Assembly: GCA_910579585.1 (NCBI GenBank)
Contig: CAJTVA010000047.1
Location: 1 to 10,635, forward strand
DNA from: an uncultured Christensenella sp.
Lineage (GTDB): Bacteria; Bacillota; Clostridia; Christensenellales; Borkfalkiaceae
Direction of reading: 5' to 3'
Length of the DNA stretch: 10,635 nucleotides
Every line of letters starts with the position of its first letter. Position 1 is the first letter of the stretch. The notes under the pieces are model-generated. The model ran no database searches. It saw only the letters and a list, made by a program, of their open reading frames with translations, and was not told where the DNA came from. The translations under genes were made by a program, and so were the position numbers. Below are positions 1-4,585 of this stretch, in pieces.

Positions 1-5
1 ATTTT

Positions 6-35
6 AAAGCCGCCGCTTGATAAAGCGGCGGCTTT
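6..35. terminator. GC-rich hairpin ahead of ade
   Basis: A perfect 13-bp stem (arms 6-18 and 23-35, core GCCGCCGC) closes on a GATA loop. Short A/T runs flank both sides, so it could end a gene left of the window or one on the other strand. There is no long T-run on the plus strand. The loop and the end of the left arm supply the -35 box of the ade promoter (17-22), so termination and initiation signals overlap here. Confidence 0.65.
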
Positions 36-45
36 ATGCTATAAT
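17..45 (+). promoter_or_regulatory. sigma-A-type promoter of ade
   Basis: A TTGATA -35 box (17-22), a 17-base spacer and a TATAAT -10 box (40-45) preceded by TGC (37-39, the extended -10 pattern) make a near-consensus housekeeping promoter. Transcription would begin near position 52, only about 15 bases before the start codon. That leaves no room for a purine riboswitch in front of ade. The -35 box lies in the loop of the upstream hairpin. Confidence 0.75.
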
Positions 46-66
46 GGAAAAAAGAGAGGTTTTACT

Positions 67-1779
67 ATGATAGAAAAATATATCAGAGCGGCAAAGCGTG
101 ACAAAAAAGCCGATTTGGTTTTAAAGAACGCGTCGTATATCGACGTTTTCACGGGCAAGATAAGAAAGGGCGATATAGCCGTCGTCGGCGAAAAAATCGT
201 CGGCACGGGCGAGTACGCGGGCAAGGAGGAAATCGATTGCAGCGGCTTGACCGTACTGCCCGGTTATATCGACGGGCACGTGCATATAGAAAGCTCTCAG
301 CTTTCGCCCGAGGAGTTCGCGTCATTGATAGTTCCCCGCGGCACTACGACAATTATCGCCGACCCGCACGAGATAACCAACGTATGCGGAATGGCGGGCT
401 GTGAGTATATTGCAAAGGCTTCTAAAAACCTGCCTCTGGACGTTAAAATTCAGCTTCCGTCCTGCGTGCCCGCAACTCCTTTCGAAACGAGCGGCGCGAC
501 CTTGAACGGCAAGGATATAAAGAAAAACATCAAAAACAAATACATTTTCGGGCTTGGAGAATTTATGGGCTACCCCGGCGTGATTTCAGCCAACCGCGAC
601 ACGGTGAAAAAGCTTGAAGCGGCGCACGCGGCGGGTAAGATAATCGACGGGCACGCGCCCGCGGTGTACGGCTATGATTTGAACGCGTACCTTTGCGGCG
701 GTATTTCCACCGACCACGAGTGCGTTACGGGCAAGGAAATAGAGGAGAAAATCTCCAAAGGAATGTACGTCCATATCCGCCACGGCTCTTCCACGCAGAA
801 CCTCGGCAACGCGAAGTTCGTTACCAAGGAGAATATGCGCCGTTTTATTCTTTGCACCGACGACAGACACGCCGCCGACCTTAAAGAAAACGGGCACATA
901 GACGACGCTTTGAGAAAGATAGTTGCGAACGGGCTCGACCCTATTTCGGCGGTAACGTTAGCCACGTTGAACTGTGCGGAGTGCTACGGCTTGAAGTGGA
1001 GGGGCGCAATCGCGCCGTTCTACCTTGCAGACCTCGTTGCGGTGGACAACCTCGACAACTTCAACGCAAAGTACGTTATAAAAAACGGCAAGCTCGTCGC
1101 AAAGGACGGCAAGCCGCTTTTCGATACCTCGAAGCGCTATCTTCCAGACAGCGTGTTGGATACCGTGCACTTAAAGGAAATGAAAGCGGAGGACTTCGTT
1201 TTAACGCTGAAAGGCACCCGCGCCAAGGCAATGACGGTTCTGCCCGGCGGCGTCGTTACGGGCTGTGAAATAGTGGACGTGGAAAGCAGGAACGGCGACG
1301 TCGTGCTCGAAAACACCGACCTTTTAAAGCTTGCCGTGGTTGAGCGCCACAAGCTTACGGGCAATATCGGCAAAGGGCTTTTCAAAGGCTACGGTTTTAA
1401 AGGCGGGGCGATGGGAATAACCATTTCGCACGATTCGCATAACGTTATACTTCTCGGCGACGACAACGAAAGTATGGCGCGCGCCGCAAATCATTTAAAA
1501 CAGATAGGCGGGGGAATGGTTATAGTCGATAAGGCGAGCGGCGAAATCTATTCGCTGACCCTCGATATAGGCGGGCTTATGTCCTCGCGCAATGCGGACG
1601 ATTTACAGCGCGACAGCCGCGCTTTGATAGAGCGCGCCCACGCAATGGGCGTGAACAGGGAGTATCAGGCTTTTATGTCGCTTGCATTCCTGTCGCTTGC
1701 GGTCATACCCAAACTGAAACTCACCGACGCTGGGCTTTTCGACGTCGAAAAATTCGCTTTCACCGACATTAACGCGTAA
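67..1779 (+). CDS. ade: Adenine deaminase
   Basis: Hydrolyses adenine to hypoxanthine and ammonia in cytoplasmic purine salvage. The 570-residue product has the full family length. An N-terminal composite-domain strand region precedes a metal-dependent TIM barrel of the amidohydrolase superfamily. Visible motifs are the metal-binding HVH (His71, His73) in GHVHIESS, the ADPHEI block near residue 99, GLGEFMGYPG, His196 in GHAPAV, the STDHE motif (Asp216, His217) and CTDD near residues 263-266. The C-terminal part (about residues 370-570) matches the adenine deaminase C-terminal domain, including the KGYGFKGGAMG stretch. The ATG follows AGAGAGG (53-59) with a 7-base gap. It appears monocistronic, between its own promoter and a strong terminator. 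Distinction from other amidohydrolases rests on the C-terminal domain and the ADPHEI motif, and I consider it secure. Confidence 0.96.
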   Translation: MIEKYIRAAKRDKKADLVLKNASYIDVFTGKIRKGDIAVVGEKIVGTGEYAGKEEIDCSGLTVLPGYIDGHVHIESSQLSPEEFASLIVPRGTTTIIADPHEITNVCGMAGCEYIAKASKNLPLDVKIQLPSCVPATPFETSGATLNGKDIKKNIKNKYIFGLGEFMGYPGVISANRDTVKKLEAAHAAGKIIDGHAPAVYGYDLNAYLCGGISTDHECVTGKEIEEKISKGMYVHIRHGSSTQNLGNAKFVTKENMRRFILCTDDRHAADLKENGHIDDALRKIVANGLDPISAVTLATLNCAECYGLKWRGAIAPFYLADLVAVDNLDNFNAKYVIKNGKLVAKDGKPLFDTSKRYLPDSVLDTVHLKEMKAEDFVLTLKGTRAKAMTVLPGGVVTGCEIVDVESRNGDVVLENTDLLKLAVVERHKLTGNIGKGLFKGYGFKGGAMGITISHDSHNVILLGDDNESMARAANHLKQIGGGMVIVDKASGEIYSLTLDIGGLMSSRNADDLQRDSRALIERAHAMGVNREYQAFMSLAFLSLAVIPKLKLTDAGLFDVEKFAFTDINA

Positions 1780-1786
1780 ACTTAAC

Positions 1787-1817
1787 AGCCCGAGGGCGCA
1801 TTTCGCGCCCTCGGGCT
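1787..1817. terminator. Bidirectional terminator, ade / Cys-rich gene
   Basis: A perfect 13-bp stem (1787-1799 with 1805-1817, AGCCCGAGGGCGC) with a 5-base loop is followed by TTTAATTATT. It ends ade and lies 4 bases beyond the stop codon of the facing minus-strand gene, so it probably serves both. The stem and the next bases recur at 2904-2934. Confidence 0.9.
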
Positions 1818-1821
1818 TTAA

Positions 1822-2097
1822 TTATTCTTGAAGAATAGCGGCTAGTTCGTCAAGCCGTTGCTTCATTTTGAGAATAAGATTGTAGATGTTTTCCCGCCGC
1901 TCGGCAATCAACGTTTCTGCGGGTTCCCAAAACTCGCAGATATGCTGTTTTAAAATTATTTTCCTTGACGCCGTTTTCGTCAAATTGTCATTAGTGCAGT
2001 GTCCGTTGCCGGTAACACGCGTTAATTTTACGTGCTTGCTTACGTAGTAGTGTTGATAAAAATAACGGCAATTATCGCAAGATTTTTTGTTTTCCAT
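1822..2097 (-). CDS. Small Cys-rich, probable zinc-binding protein
   Basis: A 91-residue protein of unknown function. The N-terminal half has Cys7-x2-Cys10 in a CDNCRYF context, then GHC (His33, Cys34) and a later CEFWE motif with Cys54. Four cysteines spaced like this suggest one structural zinc site of treble-clef or zinc-ribbon type. Residues about 64-91 are charged and leucine-rich, likely a helix or short coiled coil. The start is supported by a consensus-like promoter, but no Shine-Dalgarno sequence precedes the ATG and the predicted transcript start is only about 3 bases upstream, so translation may be leaderless. It is divergent from an XRE regulator with two operator-like palindromes between them, so regulation by that protein is likely. 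Partner and process are not inferable. A role as the effector of a regulator-effector pair is possible but unproven. Confidence 0.7.
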   Translation of the reverse strand: MENKKSCDNCRYFYQHYYVSKHVKLTRVTGNGHCTNDNLTKTASRKIILKQHICEFWEPAETLIAERRENIYNLILKMKQRLDELAAILQE

Positions 2098-2106
2098 ATC
2101 AAAAAT

Positions 2107-2135
2107 ATAATATTACATAAATTTCTGTAAGTCAA
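2107..2135 (-). promoter_or_regulatory. Promoter of the Cys-rich gene
   Basis: On the minus strand, TTGACT (-35, plus positions 2130-2135), a 17-base spacer (2113-2129) and TATTAT (-10, 2107-2112) form a strong sigma-A-type promoter. The expected start near 2100 is about 3 bases from the ATG. The spacer is filled by operator O1 (2115-2128), which makes repression by occlusion likely. Confidence 0.75.
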
Positions 2136-2158
2136 GCAATTAACAGAAATTTATGTAA
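2113..2158. promoter_or_regulatory. Perfect 16-bp inverted repeat, paired operators
   Basis: Arms 2113-2128 and 2143-2158 are perfect reverse complements (16 bp) separated by 14 bases. Each arm is itself nearly palindromic: ACATAAATTTCTGT (2115-2128) and ACAGAAATTTATGT (2143-2156), together ACAKAAATTTMTGT. Their centres are 28 bp apart. Two such dyads between divergent genes, one of them an XRE regulator, are the usual arrangement of autoregulatory operators. One sits between the -35 and -10 boxes of the minus-strand promoter. Assigning XRE1 as the binding protein is inference. Confidence 0.65.
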
Positions 2159-2181
2159 AAATTTTGCTTAGGATAAGAACG

Positions 2182-2394
2182 ATGAAATTAAATTATGGCG
2201 AAGCCTTAAAATATCAAAGAGAAATCAACGGCTACACACAAAACGCTCTTGCAAAGGCAACAGGTTTAAAACAGCAAATGATTAGTTGGTGGGAAGCGGG
2301 GAACGGACTTCCTAACATTGATTTTTGCGTGCAGCTTGCCGATTTTTACGGTATATCCGTGGACGAGCTTATCGGGCACGAAATACGAAAATAA
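2182..2394 (+). CDS. XRE-family helix-turn-helix regulator (XRE1)
   Basis: A 70-residue protein that is essentially one HTH_3/XRE DNA-binding domain. The first helix (residues 6-15) is followed by the GYTQNALAKATGLKQQMISWWEAG core: turn-preceding helix about 20-26, recognition helix about 31-38. The typical tail LADFYGISVDELIG (about 52-65) follows. There is no extra sensor or multimerisation domain. An in-frame TTG at 2164 would add six residues, but ATG at 2182 is preferred because AGGATA (2170-2175) lies 6 bases upstream and the homology begins there. It is divergent from the Cys-rich gene across two palindromic operators and probably represses both itself and that gene. A plus-strand promoter could not be placed confidently. 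It could be the antitoxin or immunity-type regulator of a small module, but no recognisable toxin partner is adjacent. Confidence 0.85.
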   Translation: MKLNYGEALKYQREINGYTQNALAKATGLKQQMISWWEAGNGLPNIDFCVQLADFYGISVDELIGHEIRK

Positions 2395-2410
2395 CTTTAT
2401 AAAGTTTTTT
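2393..2410 (+). terminator. Weak AT-only palindrome with T-run after XRE1
   Basis: The 14-base palindrome AACTTTATAAAGTT (2393-2406), overlapping the XRE1 stop codon, runs into six T residues (2405-2410). It could form a 5-bp A/U stem and act as a weak terminator. Its stability is poor and this call is tentative. Confidence 0.3.
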
Positions 2411-2420
2411 GCGCAAACCG

Positions 2421-2448
2421 TTGACTTTTGACCTGAATAGGTTAAAAT
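2421..2448 (+). promoter_or_regulatory. Promoter with internal palindromic operator, Imm1-like gene
   Basis: TTGACT (2421-2426), a 16-base spacer and TAAAAT (2443-2448) form the promoter. The spacer and -10 contain the dyad TGACCTGAATAGGTTA (2429-2444; ACCT/AGGT core). The whole block matches the promoter at 3221-3249 at 24 of 28 aligned bases plus one gap that falls in the dyad centre. A shared regulator is therefore likely; XRE2 is the candidate because its gene borders the other copy. Confidence 0.7.
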
Positions 2449-2488
2449 TAAGTTACCAACGATATTCTTTTTATAAAGGAGATAAAAA

Positions 2489-2893
2489 ATGGTTACATTT
2501 TACGGTCCTGACGGCGATGTTATCGAAAACCCCGACGAGGAATTTATTAAGGATATAATTTTCATTAAGGGCGAGGATTATTGGCAGGATGGTAGCGGAG
2601 ATTCTTCTTTAGAGGTAGAAGGTTGCGACGAAGCGCTGTTGTTTTTCTATGACGAGCCTTACGGCTTCTTCATTATGCGCCACCCTGATTACATCGTTCC
2701 TTACGACGAAAACGGAAGCACTGAAACCGTTGAACACGACGTGGGCGGCGAGCCTATGGTTGTGCCCCGGTGTGCTTACGTCAACCGCGAAACGGCTTAT
2801 AAAATCATAACCGAATTCGTAAAAAAGAAAAGATTTTCAGACTGCGTCGAATGGATTGATTTATACGATATAGATTTTGAAAACGATATTTAA
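2489..2893 (+). CDS. Acidic soluble protein, possible Imm1-like immunity protein
   Basis: A 134-residue, strongly acidic protein without signal peptide or membrane segment. Residues 48-72 (ALLFFYDEPYGFFIMRHPDY) look like packed beta strands. The C-terminal third, GGEP (86-89), an AYVNRETAYKIITEFV helix (about 96-111) and DCVEW (118-122), resembles the ending of Imm1-family immunity proteins, in which a helix is followed by a conserved Trp near the C-terminus. Imm1 proteins neutralise polymorphic toxins. This match is pattern recognition, not a search result, and no toxin gene is nearby, so it would be an orphan immunity gene if correct. The start is clear: AAAGGAGA (2475-2482) lies 6 bases before the ATG. 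It is transcribed from its own operator-bearing promoter and ends at the 2904-2934 hairpin. Confidence 0.6.
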   Translation: MVTFYGPDGDVIENPDEEFIKDIIFIKGEDYWQDGSGDSSLEVEGCDEALLFFYDEPYGFFIMRHPDYIVPYDENGSTETVEHDVGGEPMVVPRCAYVNRETAYKIITEFVKKKRFSDCVEWIDLYDIDFENDI

Positions 2894-2903
2894 ATACGGT
2901 TTA

Positions 2904-2934
2904 AGCCCGAGGGCGCGAAAGGCGCCCTCGGGCT
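2904..2934. terminator. Bidirectional terminator, twin of the one at 1787
   Basis: Arms 2904-2916 and 2922-2934 form the same 13-bp stem (AGCCCGAGGGCGC) seen at 1787-1817, with a different 5-base loop (GAAAG) and the same trailing TTTAATTA. It separates the convergent Imm1-like gene and XRE2. The XRE2 stop codon begins 5 bases past the stem, exactly as for the minus-strand gene at the other copy. Confidence 0.9.
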
Positions 2935-2938
2935 TTAA

Positions 2939-3166
2939 TTAATTCGACTGTGAAGAGGGGTATCTGTCGGGGTAGTCGGTTTCGCCCAAAAGATAGTCTA
3001 TGCTGGTATCGTAAAACCGCGCAAGTTTTATCAATATATTCGTAGGCACGTCGTTTTCGCCCGTTTCGTATTTTGAGTAGCCCGTCTGTGACATTCCCAA
3101 CATTTTTGCAACCTGCGTCTGATTCATATCGTTATCTTCCCGTAGTTCCCTTATTCGCCTGTACAT
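2939..3166 (-). CDS. XRE-family helix-turn-helix regulator (XRE2)
   Basis: A 75-residue transcriptional regulator made of a single XRE/HTH_3 domain. The sequence starts with the classic IRELRED first helix (5-11), then MNQTQVAKMLGMSQTGYSKYETGE, with the turn-preceding helix at about 16-22 and the recognition helix at about 27-34. LARFYDTSIDYLLG closes the fold, and a short polar tail (about 64-75) follows. The start is supported by AAGGAG (plus 3171-3176) 4 bases upstream. A minus-strand TATACT (3196-3201) is a plausible -10, and a GGTTAAAG half-site (3190-3197) overlaps it. The gene diverges from the PH-domain operon, whose promoter contains a perfect 7-3-7 palindrome. XRE2 most likely binds that palindrome and the matching one at 2429-2444. 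Effector and signal are unknown. Confidence 0.87.
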   Translation of the reverse strand: MYRRIRELREDNDMNQTQVAKMLGMSQTGYSKYETGENDVPTNILIKLARFYDTSIDYLLGETDYPDRYPSSQSN

Positions 3167-3220
3167 AATTCTCCTTACAAAATATTTTTGGTTAAAGTAT
3201 AAATTTTATTGCAAATTTTA

Positions 3221-3249
3221 TTGACATTTAACCTGAAACAGGTTAGAAT
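3221..3249 (+). promoter_or_regulatory. Promoter with internal palindromic operator, PH-domain operon
   Basis: TTGACA (3221-3226), a 17-base spacer and TAGAAT (3244-3249) are close to consensus. Inside lies the perfect dyad TAACCTG-AAA-CAGGTTA (3229-3245), which would place a bound repressor across the polymerase site. It closely matches the block at 2421-2448. XRE2, encoded divergently 55 bases away, is the likely ligand. Confidence 0.78.
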
Positions 3250-3299
3250 GGTGTCGTTGAATGAGAAATTTGACGAAATAATAAATTTTTGGAGTTTTT

Positions 3300-3773
3300 A
3301 TGGGAAACTACGTTGAAAACAATTTAGGCAAGAATGAAACAATAGTTAAAAAAGCAGACCGCAACGGTTTGTTTCTTTTGAGCGCGTGGCTTAAAGGCAT
3401 ACTTTTTTGCTGGTTGCTGCTTATTCCCACGATTAAGGCGATTATCGCGACTATACAGTTCAACCACGTGGAGCTTGCGATAACGACGAAGCGGGTCGTC
3501 GGTAAGACGGGCGTCTTTAACACGAAGTCGCTTGACGCGCCTTTGAATAAGTTACAGAACGTTTCCGTAACCCAGAAACTTTCGGGCAAAATCTTCAATT
3601 TCAGCACTGTTAAAATCACCACTGCCGCAGGCGAACTCGCTTTCGGCGCTATAAAGAACGGCGAAGCGTTCAAGAGTATGCTTATGGCGCAAATAGACCA
3701 GTTCGAAGAGGACAGAATCAAGTTGCAGGCAACCCAGATGGCTCAGGCGGTTGCGGGTGCAATCAATAAATAA
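3300..3773 (+). CDS. Bacterial PH-domain membrane protein (bPH_2 type), first of pair
   Basis: A 157-residue protein of unknown function. One long hydrophobic stretch (about residues 24-52, rich in Leu, Ile and Trp) anchors it in the membrane. It is followed by a bacterial pleckstrin-homology (bPH_2/DUF304-like) domain at about 54-135. The signature parts are VELAITTKRVVGKTG (Lys64, Arg65), the NKLQNVSVTQ strand, KIFNFSTVKI and a glycine-bearing turn before GAIKNGEAF. The C-terminal 25 residues are polar, Gln/Ala-rich and probably helical. GGAG (3291-3294) lies 5 bases before the ATG. The next gene starts 2 bases after its stop, so the two are translationally coupled, and both sit behind the operator-bearing promoter. 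Paired bPH proteins such as YdbS/YdbT of Bacillus are linked to envelope stress resistance; applying that here is inference. Confidence 0.8.
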   Translation: MGNYVENNLGKNETIVKKADRNGLFLLSAWLKGILFCWLLLIPTIKAIIATIQFNHVELAITTKRVVGKTGVFNTKSLDAPLNKLQNVSVTQKLSGKIFNFSTVKITTAAGELAFGAIKNGEAFKSMLMAQIDQFEEDRIKLQATQMAQAVAGAINK

Positions 3774-3775
3774 TT

Positions 3776-4360
3776 ATGGCGCTTACGGACGGCTTGCGTG
3801 ACGGCGAAACAGTCGTTCTGAAAGCCAAAATCAGCAAGGCGGCGATAATAGCCGATTGGCTTTGTCTGCCTGCGGTGTTTCTGTTTTTCTTTTTGACAGT
3901 GTGTCTGCCCGTCGCTATCCCGAAATATCTGGACGCGGAAGTGCAGAAACTCGTTTTCGACGCGGTGGGCATAGAGAACCCCGATTTCGGCGATATACTT
4001 ATGAATTTGGGCATTGCGTTGCAAATTCCGAAATTCATAACGGTGGGGGTAGGCGTACTTTTAGGGCTGTTGGTTTTCTGCTGGCTGGTTTGGGCCTGCG
4101 TAAAAACGTATCTTCATTTCGGTTACGAGTTGGTTGCTACGGATAAGCGCATTCTCGTGCGCGCTCGCGGCGATGTGCTTGAAAGCTCTTGGCAGGACGT
4201 AAAGAACGTATTCGTCGGTCAGTCCGTCGGTGGCAGGATATTCAGGTACGGCAACGTTACTGTGCATACTGTACGCGGTGCGCTGACGGTGAAAAGCGTA
4301 ACCCGACCGAACCGTTTCAAAGAAGAATTTTATTGCAGAATGCAGAACGTATTAATTTAG
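3776..4360 (+). CDS. Bacterial PH-domain membrane protein (bPH_2 type), second of pair
   Basis: A 194-residue paralogue of the preceding gene product. Two membrane segments are visible, about residues 22-47 (LPAVFLFFFLTVCLPVAIP) and 83-108 (VGVGVLLGLLVFCWLVWACV), with a loop of roughly 35 residues between them. A bPH_2 domain fills about 113-193: YELVATDKRILVRARG (Asp123, Lys124, Arg125), a WQDVKNVFVGQ strand, GRIFRYGNVTVHTVRG and a final RFKEEFYCRMQ helix. The domain aligns with the first protein through T-x-KR, the LQNV/VKNV strand and KIFNFSTV/RIFRYGNV, which argues for an ancient duplication and perhaps a hetero-oligomer. No separate ribosome binding site is visible; translation probably depends on coupling to the upstream gene. 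Ligand and role are unknown. Confidence 0.82.
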   Translation: MALTDGLRDGETVVLKAKISKAAIIADWLCLPAVFLFFFLTVCLPVAIPKYLDAEVQKLVFDAVGIENPDFGDILMNLGIALQIPKFITVGVGVLLGLLVFCWLVWACVKTYLHFGYELVATDKRILVRARGDVLESSWQDVKNVFVGQSVGGRIFRYGNVTVHTVRGALTVKSVTRPNRFKEEFYCRMQNVLI

Positions 4361-4382
4361 ACAAATTTCCTTTTTCTCTTTT

Positions 4383-4428
4383 AGGCAGGCTTGACCCGTA
4401 GCGGGGCAAGACTGCCTATTCTTTTCGT
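4383..4428 (+). terminator. Terminator after PH-domain operon
   Basis: The hairpin pairs AGGCAG (4383-4388) with CTGCCT (4412-4417), and inside it CTTG with CAAG and CCC with GGG around a GTAGC loop. ATTCTTTT follows. The T-run is interrupted, but the position 22 bases after the last gene and the long stem support termination. Confidence 0.7.
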
Positions 4429-4522
4429 TGTGTGAAAAGTTGTTTTTTGGTTTATAAATTAAGGCATAAGGATAAAGACGGGGCTTTTTTTGTTTTAATT
4501 GCAAGAAAACACAAAAAACGGA

Positions 4523-4551
4523 TTTACTTATTTTCCAAAATATAGTAAAAT
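4523..4551 (+). promoter_or_regulatory. Candidate promoter of secA
   Basis: TTTACT (4523-4528), a 17-base spacer and TAAAAT (4546-4551) lie 35 bases before the secA start codon. The surroundings are very AT-rich, so other -10 boxes such as TATAAT (4562-4567) are possible. The remaining 4429-4522 holds no gene or repeat that I can support. Confidence 0.5.
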
Positions 4552-4585
4552 GAAAAAAGATTATAATTTTTAAGGTAATTTTCTT

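Noticed and set aside
46..66. Purine riboswitch upstream of ade
   Set aside because: The mapped promoter leaves only about 15 bases of leader, too short for an aptamer.
586..897. Minus-strand 103-codon frame inside ade
   Set aside because: It is antisense to a highly conserved gene and lacks a start signal; it is a codon-bias shadow.
2164..2181. TTG start for XRE1 adding six residues
   Set aside because: ATG at 2182 has the better-placed AGGATA and begins where family similarity begins.
1822..2394. Classical toxin-antitoxin pair (Cys-rich gene with XRE1)
   Set aside because: The genes are divergent rather than overlapping in an operon, and the Cys-rich protein shows no RelE, HigB, HipA or similar toxin signature.
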